In this document: piece by piece, positions 25,422 to 34,512 of the stretch
Numbering within the stretch: position 1 is the first letter of the stretch
Layout of the letters: every line of letters begins with the position of its first letter
NCBI GenBank assembly: GCA_046350355.1
Contig: JAXMAN010000002.1
Location: 558,001 to 622,000, forward strand
Reading direction: 5' to 3'
Length of the DNA stretch: 64,000 nucleotides
Source of the DNA: UBA966 sp046350355
Lineage (GTDB): Bacteria > Planctomycetota > Phycisphaerae > Phycisphaerales > SM1A02
Made by a program: the position numbers and the translations under genes
The notes under the pieces: generated by a model
Databases searched by the model: none
What the model was told of the DNA's origin: nothing
The model's input: only the letters and a program-made list of their open reading frames with translations

Positions 25422-27947
25422 TCAGCTCTTGCCGCCCTTCGCGGGCGGGGCCGCGGGGGCCGCCGCGCTGGCCGCCGCCGTCGGCTCGCCGCCGCGCGCC
25501 TGCGGGTAGATGAGCAGGCGGTCGTGCGCCAGCAGCACGAGGTCGTTGAGTCCGTCGCCGGTCACGTCGACGATCTCGCCCATGCTGGGCTCGAACTCCT
25601 GGCGCTCGCCGCCGCTGAAGAGGCGCGTCTCGAAGATCTTGAAGGAGAGCGCGTGCAGCAGGCGCTGCGCCTGGCTGAAGGTCAGGATGTCGGCCATCTG
25701 CTCGCCGCCGTCCAGGACGACGACGTCGGTGAAGCCGTCGCCGTTGAGGTCGCCGGGGACGAGCTCGTGCGGCACCTGGCGCGGGTCGTCGCTGGTCCAG
25801 CTCCCGACCGTCTCCAGGAGGATGCGCTCGCCCGCCAGGCGCACGAGCGCGAAGGCGTCGTCGCCGACCGCGACCAGGCCGTCCTTGCCGTCGCCGGCGA
25901 ACTTGCCCGCCGCGAGCTGGCTGAACTTGAAGCCGGGGATCTCGATGATCTCCGACTGCTCCCACTTGCCTTCCTTGCCGCGCGCGAAGACGATCGCGCG
26001 CGCGCCGTCGCGGTCGCCCGCGACGATGCGGTCGCCAAGCTGCGTCAGCGCGACCAGCTTGGCGTCGGTGTTCTTCGCGTTCATCTGCGTCACGACCTGC
26101 CAGCCGGGGCTCGCGCCGCCGGCGGGCTTGGGCTCGAAGCGCAGCGCGCGGACGTAGTTGCGGTCGGCGACCAGCAGCTCGGACTTGCCGTTGCCGTCGG
26201 CGTCGGCGACGAGCGTGTTGTCGCCGTTGGCCGCCTGCACCAGGCCGAACTGGCCCATGTCCTTGGACTCGAGGACCTTGAAGGGGACCCAGTCGGGCTT
26301 CGCGTCGGACTTGGTCTCCTTCGCGTCCTTGGTCTCCTTCGACTCCTTGCCCTCCTTGGCGTCCTTCGCGGGCTCCTTGCCCTCGGGCTTGCCCTCGACG
26401 GCCACCTTCGGCTGCGCCTGCAGCATGATCATGGGCTTCTCGGGGGTGAAGACGAGCAGGTCGGTGAAGCCGTCCTGGTCCGCGTCGAGCGCGACGACCG
26501 CGTTGGGCGAGCGGCTCTGCGCGCCCAGATTCACGACGACGCGCTTGGAGGCGTCGTCCTGCCAGTCGACGGGGACGAGCTCGACGACGAAGTTCTTGCC
26601 GTCCTTCGCGACGACCGCGAGGTGGCGCTCGCCGTTGAGGTCGACGAGGTTGATGGAGACGGGCGTGCGGCCCGCGCCCAGCTGCACCGCCTGCGGGAAG
26701 CCGATGGAGCCGTCCTTGCCCGCGGTGCTGCGGCCGACGACGCCCTCCTTCTCGGAGAGGGTGAAGACGATCGAGCCCTCCTTGGTGGGCGCGACCACGA
26801 CCGAGTCGAGGTCGGCGAAGGAGGGGTTCGCCAGCGGCGCGCCCAGCCCCTTGCCCGACTCCTGCCGATAGGTCATCAGCGCGTTGGCGAGCGTGTTCGT
26901 CGCGACGACGTCGGTGAGGCCGTCGGCGTTCACGTCGGCGAAGACGGTGCGGCGCTTGCGGTTGGCGGGATCCTCGAAGCTCCAGGTGATGAGGCTCGAG
27001 TCGCGCGTGCCCGCGCCCTCGATCTTGCCGCGGCCGGCGCGGTGGAAGACGACGCGCTTGGTCGGGCGCTCGACGACCCCCAGCAGCGCGGACTTCTCGC
27101 TGGGCAGGCGCACCGGGGCGACCTCGCGCACCGGGGGCATCTCGAAGCGCACCTGCGGGCCGATGACCAGGCGGTCGCCCTGGCGCTCGGTGAACCAGGC
27201 GCGCAGCGGGGCGGGATCCTCGGGCACGATGCCCACGATGTCGGGGGAGCCGTTGCCGTCGAAGTCGTCCACGAGCACGGCGACGACGCGGCTGCCGCCG
27301 GCGCTGAGCTCCGTCGGCGCGCCCATCGAGTCCTTGTCCAGCGGCCAGATGGTGATCTTGCCGTCGACGATGCTCAGCAGCTCCTTCGCGGGGCCGCCCA
27401 TGAGGTCGGCGATGAGGAAGGAGTCGCGCGCGCTGCCGAGGTTGCGCACCGACTGCTTGCGCTGGATCTTGAAGACGCCCGGCTCGGTCTGGCGGACGAA
27501 GACGATGCCCGCGGGGCTGTTGCCCGCGTAGACGAGGTCCATCATCCCGTCGCCGTCGTAGTCGAAGGGGATGACCGCCTCGACCTCGCGGTCGACGGTG
27601 ACGCTCTCGCGGCGGAAGCGCCAGTGGTCGGGGAACTCGTTGACGTCGCGCGGCGCCTTCACCTCGTCGGTGGGCTTCGCGCCCTTCTTCTGGTAGTGGA
27701 TGTCGATGCGGTTCTTGAAGTTGTCGACGACGACCAGGTCCTGCAGTCCGTCGCCGTTCATGTCCGCGGCGACGAAGGGGCCCGCCTTCGGGTCGATCTT
27801 CACGACCTCCAGCGGAAGGAAGCCGTAGTGCTGCCCGAGGTCGTCGCCGGCGTGCGCGGCGCCGGCCGCGAGCAGCGTCGCGGCGCCCAGCAGGCGCAGG
27901 GTGGCGGGGCGGAGGGGGAGCGTTCGCGCGGAGCGGGGGGCGTTCAT
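25422..27947 (-). CDS. Secreted FG-GAP/VCBS repeat beta-propeller protein
   Basis: An 841-residue exported protein with a signal peptide ending A-H-A-G near residue 33. At least eight FG-GAP/VCBS modules carry Ca-binding loops of the form D-x-N/D-x-D-G: DMNGDGLQDL, DYDGDGMMDL, DFDGNGSPDI, DVNADGLTDV, DADQDGFTDL, DADGNGKSEL, DLNGDGFTDV and DVTGDGLNDL. These fold into a beta-propeller like integrin-alpha domains. Between the fifth and sixth modules is a highly charged Lys/Glu/Asp linker. The ATG at 27947 is chosen because the signal peptide follows directly. It forms an operon with the SpoIIE phosphatase, an unusual pairing of an extracytoplasmic propeller with a cytosolic stress phosphatase. 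No ligand is evident. Confidence 0.88.
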   Translation of the reverse strand: MNAPRSARTLPLRPATLRLLGAATLLAAGAAHAGDDLGQHYGFLPLEVVKIDPKAGPFVAADMNGDGLQDLVVVDNFKNRIDIHYQKKGAKPTDEVKAPRDVNEFPDHWRFRRESVTVDREVEAVIPFDYDGDGMMDLVYAGNSPAGIVFVRQTEPGVFKIQRKQSVRNLGSARDSFLIADLMGGPAKELLSIVDGKITIWPLDKDSMGAPTELSAGGSRVVAVLVDDFDGNGSPDIVGIVPEDPAPLRAWFTERQGDRLVIGPQVRFEMPPVREVAPVRLPSEKSALLGVVERPTKRVVFHRAGRGKIEGAGTRDSSLITWSFEDPANRKRRTVFADVNADGLTDVVATNTLANALMTYRQESGKGLGAPLANPSFADLDSVVVAPTKEGSIVFTLSEKEGVVGRSTAGKDGSIGFPQAVQLGAGRTPVSINLVDLNGERHLAVVAKDGKNFVVELVPVDWQDDASKRVVVNLGAQSRSPNAVVALDADQDGFTDLLVFTPEKPMIMLQAQPKVAVEGKPEGKEPAKDAKEGKESKETKDAKETKSDAKPDWVPFKVLESKDMGQFGLVQAANGDNTLVADADGNGKSELLVADRNYVRALRFEPKPAGGASPGWQVVTQMNAKNTDAKLVALTQLGDRIVAGDRDGARAIVFARGKEGKWEQSEIIEIPGFKFSQLAAGKFAGDGKDGLVAVGDDAFALVRLAGERILLETVGSWTSDDPRQVPHELVPGDLNGDGFTDVVVLDGGEQMADILTFSQAQRLLHALSFKIFETRLFSGGERQEFEPSMGEIVDVTGDGLNDLVLLAHDRLLIYPQARGGEPTAAASAAAPAAPPAKGGKS

Positions 27948-27994
27948 GTGGTCGGATCTCGTGGGGCGCGCCCTCGGGCACGCGGGGGTCGCCG

Positions 27995-28001
27995 TATAGT
28001 A
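27995..28001. promoter_or_regulatory. Interlocked divergent -10 boxes (HtrA-like / FG-GAP operon)
   Basis: TATAGT (27995-28000, plus) and TACTAT (27996-28001, minus) overlap by five bases. They are 32 nt from the protease ATG and 48 nt from the FG-GAP ATG. Confidence 0.45.
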
Positions 28002-28032
28002 AGCCGCCGCCGTCGGGCACTCGGGACCCTCC

Positions 28033-29040
28033 ATGCGCAAGCAGCGACAAATCACCGGACTCCTCCTGGCCGCCTCCCTCCTGACCGCGGGCGCCGCGCA
28101 CGCGGTGGACACCGTGAAGCTGCGCAGCGGCTCGGTGCTGCAGGGGTCGGTGCTCAAGCAGACCGACCGCCGGGTCTGGGTCGACATCGGCGCGGACGTG
28201 CTCGTGATCGACATGGAGCAGGTCGAGAGCGTGCAGCGCGACGACGCCGCGCCCGCGCTCCAGGCCGACGGCAAGCAGCTCTACGCGACCGCGAAGGACC
28301 TGCCGACGCTGCCGCCGAAGGAGCTCGCCAAGACCCTCGGTCCCGCCGTCATCAAGGTCAGCACGCCCGGCGGCCTCGGCTCCGGCGTGATCGTCAGCCC
28401 CGAGGGCTACGCCGTCACCAACGCGCACGTCATCCAGGGCGAGCGCTCCCTGCGCGCCACGGTCTGGATCCGCCAGCCCGACGGCAGCCTCAAGCGCATC
28501 GACATCGACGACGTGAAGATCGAGGCGGTCAACAACGCGCTCGACCTGGCGCTCATCAAGCTCACGCACCCCGAGGGCAAGCCCTTCGTGGTCGCCCCGG
28601 TCGAGGCGGACGAGAACATCGAGGCCGGCCAGCGCGTCTTCGCCATCGGCAACCCGCTGGGCCTGGAGCGCACGCTCACCGAGGGCGTCGTCAGCGTCCC
28701 CGCGATGCAGCTCGAGGGCCGCACCTTCATCCAGACGGACACCCCGATCAACCCCGGCAACTCGGGCGGTCCGCTCTTCAACATGCGCGGCGAGGTCGTG
28801 GGCATCACCAACATGAAGATCACGCTCGGGGAGAACGTCGGCTTCGCGATCCCCGCGCGCTACGTGAAGGACTTCCTGCGCCACCGCGAGGCCTTCGCCT
28901 TCGACAAGAACAACCCGAACTCCGGCCACTTCTACCACCAGGCGCCGCCGCGTCCGCAGCCGGGGGCTCCCTCGGAGCTGCAGGACGGGAGCTCGCAGCC
29001 CAAGGCTCCCGCCGGCGACGGCGGGGCGAAGAAGTCCTGA
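28033..29040 (+). CDS. HtrA/DegP-like S1C serine protease without PDZ domain
   Basis: A 335-residue exported protease. The signal peptide ends A-A-H-A at residue 24. Residues 25-70 (TVKLRSGSVLQGSV) form a small beta domain of the SH3-like type seen before planctomycete trypsin-like proteases. The S1C domain spans roughly 95-275 with the complete triad: His132 in TNAHVI, Asp171 in ALDLALI and Ser244 in PGNSGGP. The tail after 285 is Pro/Gln-rich. No PDZ domain is present, so substrate recognition must differ from DegP or DegS. A periplasmic housekeeping protease is likely. It shares an interlocked promoter region with the divergent FG-GAP/phosphatase operon. Confidence 0.92.
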   Translation: MRKQRQITGLLLAASLLTAGAAHAVDTVKLRSGSVLQGSVLKQTDRRVWVDIGADVLVIDMEQVESVQRDDAAPALQADGKQLYATAKDLPTLPPKELAKTLGPAVIKVSTPGGLGSGVIVSPEGYAVTNAHVIQGERSLRATVWIRQPDGSLKRIDIDDVKIEAVNNALDLALIKLTHPEGKPFVVAPVEADENIEAGQRVFAIGNPLGLERTLTEGVVSVPAMQLEGRTFIQTDTPINPGNSGGPLFNMRGEVVGITNMKITLGENVGFAIPARYVKDFLRHREAFAFDKNNPNSGHFYHQAPPRPQPGAPSELQDGSSQPKAPAGDGGAKKS

Positions 29041-29081
29041 ACGCGCGCGCCGCGCGCACCGTATCCATCGCAGGTTCCGCC

Positions 29082-30962
29082 ATGACGACCATGCTCCGCG
29101 CCCTCCGTCCGTCCATGCTGCTCGCCTCCCTCGCGCTCGCCGCCGCGGCGCACGCGGGCGATCCGATGCCCGTGCGCGCGCTCGCGCCCGACACGAGCTA
29201 CGCGATCGCCTCCGCCGACGCCTGCCGCGCCGCGGTCGAGCGCTGGAAGAAGACGCCCATCTACGCCTTCACGCAGAGCGACGCGATGAAGAAGGTGCTG
29301 GGCACCGAGGGCGGCGCGACCTCCGCGATGAACGAGCGCCTCAAGGAGCTGGGCGTCCCCGAGGACGCGCTCGCCTGGCCGCTCGCCGCCGGCGTCGCGC
29401 TCTACAGCGTGCACGACGAGGAGCTCGACGCGGAGCAGTCGCACATGCTCGCCTACGCCGACTTCGGCGAGCAGGCCGACGGCATGGCGAAGCTCTTCGA
29501 CGCGCTGCTGGCGGAGTCGGTCCGCAAGGACGGCGTCAAGGTCGTCAAGGACGAGGTCGCCGGCCGCGAGATGCAGGTCATCACGCTGCGCAGCGAGGAG
29601 GAGATCCTCAAGCAGAAGGCGCGCGCGGGCGCGATGGGCGTCCAGATGGACCTCACCTTCGCCAAGAGCGCGGACAAGCTCTACTACGTGCGCGACGGCT
29701 CGCGCTTCTTCGTCGCCTCCGAGGTCGGCGGCCTGCAGGACGCGCTCGCGGCGGTCGACGGCAAGCGCACCTCCAAGATCGCGGAGAACGAGGACTTCCG
29801 CGCGGCGCTCTCGCAGGTGGGCGCGCTCGACATGAGCGTGGTCCTGCTGACGGGCCCGATGCAGAAGACGATGGTCGGCGAGGGCGCGGGGATGCTCGCG
29901 ATGCTCCAGCCGGTGATGCAGCCGCTCTTCGGCGATGTCCACGCATGGACCCTGGGCGCGAACCTCGGCGGCGAGCACGGGCAGGTCGAGCTGGTCTCGG
30001 GCATCTACCTGCCCGGCGCCAAGAGCGGCCTCTGGGCGCTGCTCGGCCCGGCCGCTCCGGTCGAGCCGCCGCCGCCGATGGTCGGCCCCGAGGCGATCGG
30101 CTTCGGCCGCGTCAACATCCAGTTCAAGGAGGCGATGAACATCGTCAACACGATCGCCGCGAACCTGCCCGAGGCGCAGGCGCAGGAGATCGACGCCTGG
30201 CTCGTCAACTTCGGTCCCGTGCTGGGCAAGGGCTTCGAGGCGCTGGGCCCCTCCGTCTGGAACTACGAGATGGTCCGCCAGCCGCTCACCCCCGAGAGCC
30301 GCGCGAGCGTGAGCCTCATCCAGTGCACCAACCCCAAGGCGGTCGTGCCGATGATCACCCAGTTCGGCGGGTCGATGGGGCTGGAGCCGCGCGACGTCGA
30401 CGGCAACACGATCTTCTCCGCGGGCTTCCTGCCCTTCTCGCTGGGCGTCTCCAACGGATTCGTCGCCTCGGGCGACAGCAAGCTGGTGGAGCAGGCGATG
30501 CGCTCGATGGGCCAGAAGGACCTTCCGAGCGTCGCCGAGAACGCCTCCTACAAGGCCGCGGTCGCCGCGGTGGGGATGGAGCCGGTGATCTCGTGGGGCT
30601 TCGTCGACCTCGCGGGCCGCTGGGAGTTCGAGCGCGAGATGCTCGCCCAGTTCGGCAAGGATGACTCGCGCCTGGACAACGCCGTCGGCAAGGCCGACGA
30701 CTCCGACCTCGCGAAGCGCCTGGGCTACAAGATCCCGGACGACGCGAACGAGGCGCTGCGCGCGATCGACGGCGCGATGGTGGCGCGGTACTTCGGCCCG
30801 GCGGCGTGGTCGATGAAGCCGGTCGCGACCGGCTTCGTGACGCGCGCGTGGGTGCTCGCGCCGCTGGCGGGCGCGGAGGCGCCGAAGACGGACGCGCCGA
30901 AGACGGAGGCGCCGAAGACGGACGCGCCCAAGGCCGACGCGCCCAAGAAGGACGTGCACTGA
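29082..30962 (+). CDS. Secreted protein of unknown function with APK(T/A)D-repeat tail
   Basis: A 626-residue exported protein. The signal peptide ends A-H-A-G near residue 25. The mature region looks like an alpha/beta fold of two similar halves, each containing an FVAS segment followed by glycine-rich or amphipathic helices. This recalls DUF3352-like proteins common in Planctomycetes, but I cannot assign it. The C-terminal tail is five 15-bp repeats coding for APKTD-type units (30879-30953), a flexible, probably surface or linker segment. It follows the HtrA-like gene by 41 nt and has TATCCA at 29062, so it may be cotranscribed or have its own promoter. A short hairpin follows its stop. Confidence 0.75.
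   Translation: MTTMLRALRPSMLLASLALAAAAHAGDPMPVRALAPDTSYAIASADACRAAVERWKKTPIYAFTQSDAMKKVLGTEGGATSAMNERLKELGVPEDALAWPLAAGVALYSVHDEELDAEQSHMLAYADFGEQADGMAKLFDALLAESVRKDGVKVVKDEVAGREMQVITLRSEEEILKQKARAGAMGVQMDLTFAKSADKLYYVRDGSRFFVASEVGGLQDALAAVDGKRTSKIAENEDFRAALSQVGALDMSVVLLTGPMQKTMVGEGAGMLAMLQPVMQPLFGDVHAWTLGANLGGEHGQVELVSGIYLPGAKSGLWALLGPAAPVEPPPPMVGPEAIGFGRVNIQFKEAMNIVNTIAANLPEAQAQEIDAWLVNFGPVLGKGFEALGPSVWNYEMVRQPLTPESRASVSLIQCTNPKAVVPMITQFGGSMGLEPRDVDGNTIFSAGFLPFSLGVSNGFVASGDSKLVEQAMRSMGQKDLPSVAENASYKAAVAAVGMEPVISWGFVDLAGRWEFEREMLAQFGKDDSRLDNAVGKADDSDLAKRLGYKIPDDANEALRAIDGAMVARYFGPAAWSMKPVATGFVTRAWVLAPLAGAEAPKTDAPKTEAPKTDAPKADAPKKDVH
30879..30953 (+). repeat. Five 15-bp coding tandem repeats (APKTD-like)
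   Basis: Five in-frame 15-bp units with consensus GCGCCGAAGACGGAC encode A-P-K-(T/A/K)-(D/E) units at the C-terminus of the secreted protein. Confidence 0.85.
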
Positions 30963-30966
30963 ACCC

Positions 30967-30989
30967 GGTGCCCGCGCGATGCGGGCGCC
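30967..30989. terminator. Hairpin between convergent genes
   Basis: GGTGCCCGC and GCGGGCGCC form a nine-pair stem (one G-T wobble) with loop GCGAT. It lies exactly between the two convergent stop codons and has no U-tract. Confidence 0.4.
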
Positions 30990-30990
30990 G

Positions 30991-31845
30991 TCACACCCCC
31001 AGATCGCCGTGCGCGACGCCGGTCGTGCAGTGGAAGCGCCCGCGCGGCGCGGCCTGCGCGATGTCGCGCGCCTCCTGCGGCGGCGAGATCGCGTCGCCCG
31101 CGTCGGCGGTCACCTCCAGCGGCGTGGCGGCGAGCCGCGCGGCGGCGACGCTCGTGGCGATCTCCGGACCATCCAGGCGCGCGACGAGCGCGATCACTCC
31201 GTCGGAGAAGGGGCGCGTGGGCAGCCCGCGCGCGCGCAGCCGCGCCTCGAAGGGCGTGCGCACGCGCTCGTAGGGGCCGTAGGCGTGGACGCCCGCGAGG
31301 GGCGCGCCGGCGGCCTCGCGCGCGGCGGCGACGTGGATCGCGATGACGGCGCCGAGCGAGTGGCCCACCAGGATCACCGGCGAGCCGGGGCGCAGCGCAT
31401 CGATCTCCGCGAGCAGCGCGGCGATGTCCGCGGGTTCGCGCCGCCCCAGCGTGCTGCGCCCGGGCGCCTCGCCGTGGCCGCGCAGGTCCGGCAGCACGAG
31501 CAGCCACGCGCGGTCGGTCCACGGACCGATGCGGCGCAGGCTGTCCCAGCGGGAGCGCCCGTGACCGTGCAGGAAGACGACCGCGGGGGCGTCCGATCCG
31601 CCGCGGCCCTGCACGAACCACGCGGGCACCGGCTGCCCCGCGCAGCGCACGGTGCGCTCCTGCGTCACCAGTCCCAGTTCTTCCGGATGCCCCGGGATGC
31701 CGCGCGCCAGCGCCCATCCCATGGTGCGGCGCGCGGGGCGGACCGCGTCGCGCCAGATGCCGACGAAGTAGATCGCGCTGGCCAGCAGCGCGCCCGCCCC
31801 CAGGAGCACGGCGAGCCCGGCCGCGCCGCCCAGCACGCCGCTCAC
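30991..31845 (-). CDS. Membrane-anchored alpha/beta hydrolase
   Basis: Encodes 284 residues. The start is taken as the GTG at 31845 because it overlaps the upstream stop (GTGA) and opens directly into a TM anchor (about residues 4-30). The alpha/beta-hydrolase fold follows: oxyanion strand FLHGHGRSRW, nucleophile elbow GHSLG, acid Asp in DAGDAI, and catalytic His in the very C-terminal VAHGDLGV. The protein ends right after this His. Lipase/esterase or C-C hydrolase activity is possible; the substrate is unknown. It is the last gene of a three-gene minus-strand operon after pheT and the cyclodeaminase-like gene. Confidence 0.85.
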   Translation of the reverse strand: MSGVLGGAAGLAVLLGAGALLASAIYFVGIWRDAVRPARRTMGWALARGIPGHPEELGLVTQERTVRCAGQPVPAWFVQGRGGSDAPAVVFLHGHGRSRWDSLRRIGPWTDRAWLLVLPDLRGHGEAPGRSTLGRREPADIAALLAEIDALRPGSPVILVGHSLGAVIAIHVAAAREAAGAPLAGVHAYGPYERVRTPFEARLRARGLPTRPFSDGVIALVARLDGPEIATSVAAARLAATPLEVTADAGDAISPPQEARDIAQAAPRGRFHCTTGVAHGDLGV

Positions 31846-32432
31846 ACCGGCTGCGCTCCCGATTCCGCGGTGCGCAGCGCCTGGTCCATCGCGCGCTGGA
31901 ACGCCTCGCGGCGCGGCGCGTCGGCGACGCTCGGGAGGTTCACGGCGACGTTGTGCGCCGCCGCGCGCGCGGCGACGCGCGACAGGTCCGCGGCGATCGC
32001 CAGGTCCGACGCGAGCTGCGCGTTCGTGCGCATGCGCAGCGCGGCGCAGATGCACGCGAGCTCCGCGGCGAGGTCCAGGATCGCCTGCGGCGCGCGGATG
32101 GCGGCCGCGACGGCGCCGTCCCACGCCTGCAGGCGCACCGGCGAGTCCTTCGGGAGCTTCCAGAGCGAGTTGAGCTCGCCGTAGGCCTGCGCGTCCTCGT
32201 CGGCGAGCTCGAGCGCGCGGTGGCGCATGCGCGCGAGCTGCGCGAGCGCCTCGCGGTTCTGCTGCTCGAACTCGGCGAAGCGGGGCTTGCCCAGCGTGAA
32301 CTCCAGCACCATCGCGGCGAGCGCGGCGCCGTGCGCCGCCGTCACCGCCGCCACCGCGCCGCCGCCGGGCACCGGCGTGCGCGCGGCGACCGATTCGACG
32401 AACTGCTCGAGGGTGTCGGTGCGGAAGGCCAT
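31842..32432 (-). CDS. Cyclodeaminase/cyclohydrolase family protein (FchA-like)
   Basis: Encodes 196 residues, the typical length of stand-alone formiminotransferase-cyclodeaminase C-terminal domains. These act as formimino-THF cyclodeaminases or methenyl-THF cyclohydrolases (FchA) in one-carbon metabolism. It has the family start: a helix (DTLEQFVESVAA) and then TPVPGGGAVAAVTAAHGAALAAMV, the substrate-binding Gly-rich turn. The rest is all helical, as expected. It starts seven bases after the pheT stop and overlaps the hydrolase start by 4 bp, so all three are one operon. There is no obvious metabolic link to pheT. Confidence 0.9.
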   Translation of the reverse strand: MAFRTDTLEQFVESVAARTPVPGGGAVAAVTAAHGAALAAMVLEFTLGKPRFAEFEQQNREALAQLARMRHRALELADEDAQAYGELNSLWKLPKDSPVRLQAWDGAVAAAIRAPQAILDLAAELACICAALRMRTNAQLASDLAIAADLSRVAARAAAHNVAVNLPSVADAPRREAFQRAMDQALRTAESGAQPV

Positions 32433-32439
32433 CGTGCGG

Positions 32440-34482
32440 TCAGCCTCGGATCTCGGCGCCGAGCGAGGCGGTGAGCGCCTGCGCGAGCGTCGCCATCGCG
32501 GCGTCGGCCTGCTCGCGGGTGAGCGTGCCGTCGGCGCGGCGCAGCACGACGCGCAGCGTGACGCTCTTGCGTCCCGCGCCGGTCTGCTTGCCGCGGTAGG
32601 TGCCGACGAAGTGGACCGACTCGAAGTGCGGCAGGCCCAGGCCGCGCACGAGCGCCTCGACCTGCTCCCAGCGGACGGTCTCGGCGACGATCGCGCTCAG
32701 GTCGCGCTCGATCGCGGGATACGCGGGCAGCGCCTGCGCGCGCGCGTCCGGGGGATAGTGCGCGAAGAGCGGACGCAGGTCCAGCTCGGCGCCCGCGAGG
32801 ACCCCCTCCAGGCCGAAGACCTCCAGCGTCGCGGGGGCGAGCAGCCCGTAGGTGCCCACCGCGCGGCCGTCCAGCAGCAGGCGCGCCTGCACCTGGTACC
32901 AGGGATCGCGCGCGCCGGCGTCCACCGGCTGCGCCTGCAGCGTCGGCGCCGCGCCCGCCAGCAGGCGGACCAGCCGCTCGCCCGCGCCGCGCATCCAGCG
33001 CATCGCGCCGTCGGCGTCGCTGGGCTCGTCGGAGAGGAGCGTCGTGAGGACGCGCTCCTCGTGCGAGCCGTCGGCGCGGAGCGCGAAGACGCTCGCGTGC
33101 TCGAAGAGGCGCAGGCGCGCGGCGCCCGCGTCGACGTTGCGCCGGCGCACCTCCAGCAGGCTCGGCAGGAGCGAGGGGCGCAGGATCGGCGCGCCGCCCG
33201 CGCGGTCGTCGTCGATGCGCAGCGGCGCGTGCCCCGGGCGCACGAAGGGCGCGGCGTGGCGCTCGCTCACCAGCGAGTGGGTGATCGTCTCGACGAACTC
33301 GAGCCCCACGAGCAGGTCCTTCGCCGCGCGCAGCGCGACCACCGGCGGCTGCGTCGGCGCGACGCGCACCGCGATCGTCTCCTTCACCGGGATGCGCTCG
33401 AGGCCGTGGATGCGGCAGATCTCCTCGATGAGGTCGATCTCGCGCTCGATGTCGATGCGCCGCGGCGGGACGGTGCAGTGGATCGTGTCGCCGCGCAGCA
33501 TGGGGGAGAAGCCCAGCGTCTCGAGCGCCTGCAGGATCTCCTCGGTGGGGATCTCGACGCCCAGGAGCGCGCGGGCGCGCGCCGGGCGGACTTGCACGGT
33601 GCGCGGCGCGGGCAGCGGGGCGCCCGCGGCCAGGACGCCGTCGCAGAGCTCGCCGCCGGCGGTCTCCAGGATGAGCGCGACCAGGCGCTCGGCGGCCTCG
33701 TCCACCTGCGCGGGATGGACGCCGCGCTCGAAGCGGTAGCTGGAATCGCTGCTGATGCGCAGGCCGCGGCTGGCGGCGCGCACCGCGACGGGGTCGAAGG
33801 CGGCGGACTCGATCGCGATGTGCACGGTCTGCGGCGTCACGGCGGTGACGGCGCCGCCCTTGACGCCGGCGATGGCGACCGGGCGCTCGGCGTCGGCGAT
33901 CACCAGCTCGCCTCCCTTGAGCTTGACCTCCTGGGCGCCCTCGCCGATGGGCAGGAAGGCCTCGCCCGCGCGCGCGCGGCGCACGCGCAGCTCGCCGCCG
34001 CGCAGCGTCTCCAGGTCGAAGACATGCGTCGGCTGGCCGTGCTCGAAGAGGACGAAGTTCGTGCAGTCGACGAGGTTGTTGCGCGGGATCTGCCCGATCG
34101 CGCGCAGGCGACGCTGCAGCCACTCGGGGCTGGGGCCCACGCGCACGTCGCGGATGACGCGCGCGGTGTAGCGCGGGCAGGCGGCGGGGTCCTCGTTGGA
34201 GACGCGCAGGTGCTTCGAGGCGGGGGAGCCGGTCGCGCGCGGCTGCGCCGCCGGGACGCGCAGGTGGCGGCCGCTCATCGCGCAGATCTCGCGCGCGAGG
34301 CCGAGGTGGCAGAGGCAGTCGCCGCGGTTGCTGGTGGTCTCGATCTCCTGCCAGAGCTCGCCGTTCTCCGCCTCCTCGCGACCGTCGAAGTTCAGCCCGG
34401 CGGCGGTGAGCAGGTCGGCCTGCTCCTGCGCTTCGGCGGGGCGGTCGAGGTAGTCGTTGATCCAGGTGACGCTCGTGCGCAT
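32440..34482 (-). CDS. pheT: Phenylalanyl-tRNA synthetase beta subunit, compact form
   Basis: Encodes 680 residues against about 795 in typical PheT. The difference lies at the N-terminus. After MRTSVTWINDYLD and LTAAGLNFDG the sequence goes straight to ETTSNRGDCLCHLG at residues 49-61, so the ~110-residue tRNA-binding OB (EMAP-like) domain is missing. The B3/B4 editing module, B5 DNA-binding-like domain, catalytic-like core (PILRPSLLPSLLEV) and C-terminal anticodon-binding FDX-ACB domain (YPAIERDLSAIV to the end) are present. With PheS it charges tRNA-Phe; pheS is not in the window. The start at 34482 is where homology begins, 13 bases after a TACCCT box shared with a divergent gene. Confidence 0.93.
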   Translation of the reverse strand: MRTSVTWINDYLDRPAEAQEQADLLTAAGLNFDGREEAENGELWQEIETTSNRGDCLCHLGLAREICAMSGRHLRVPAAQPRATGSPASKHLRVSNEDPAACPRYTARVIRDVRVGPSPEWLQRRLRAIGQIPRNNLVDCTNFVLFEHGQPTHVFDLETLRGGELRVRRARAGEAFLPIGEGAQEVKLKGGELVIADAERPVAIAGVKGGAVTAVTPQTVHIAIESAAFDPVAVRAASRGLRISSDSSYRFERGVHPAQVDEAAERLVALILETAGGELCDGVLAAGAPLPAPRTVQVRPARARALLGVEIPTEEILQALETLGFSPMLRGDTIHCTVPPRRIDIEREIDLIEEICRIHGLERIPVKETIAVRVAPTQPPVVALRAAKDLLVGLEFVETITHSLVSERHAAPFVRPGHAPLRIDDDRAGGAPILRPSLLPSLLEVRRRNVDAGAARLRLFEHASVFALRADGSHEERVLTTLLSDEPSDADGAMRWMRGAGERLVRLLAGAAPTLQAQPVDAGARDPWYQVQARLLLDGRAVGTYGLLAPATLEVFGLEGVLAGAELDLRPLFAHYPPDARAQALPAYPAIERDLSAIVAETVRWEQVEALVRGLGLPHFESVHFVGTYRGKQTGAGRKSVTLRVVLRRADGTLTREQADAAMATLAQALTASLGAEIRG

Positions 34483-34495
34483 GGCGGGGGGGCCA

Positions 34496-34505
34496 AGGGT
34501 AGCAT
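34496..34505. promoter_or_regulatory. Interlocked divergent -10 boxes (pheT / lipoprotein)
   Basis: AGGGTAGCAT reads TAGCAT forward (34500-34505), seven bases before a GTG. In reverse it reads TACCCT (34496-34501), 13 bases before the pheT ATG. The two hexamers share the central TA. Confidence 0.5.
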
Positions 34506-34512
34506 TCCGGCC

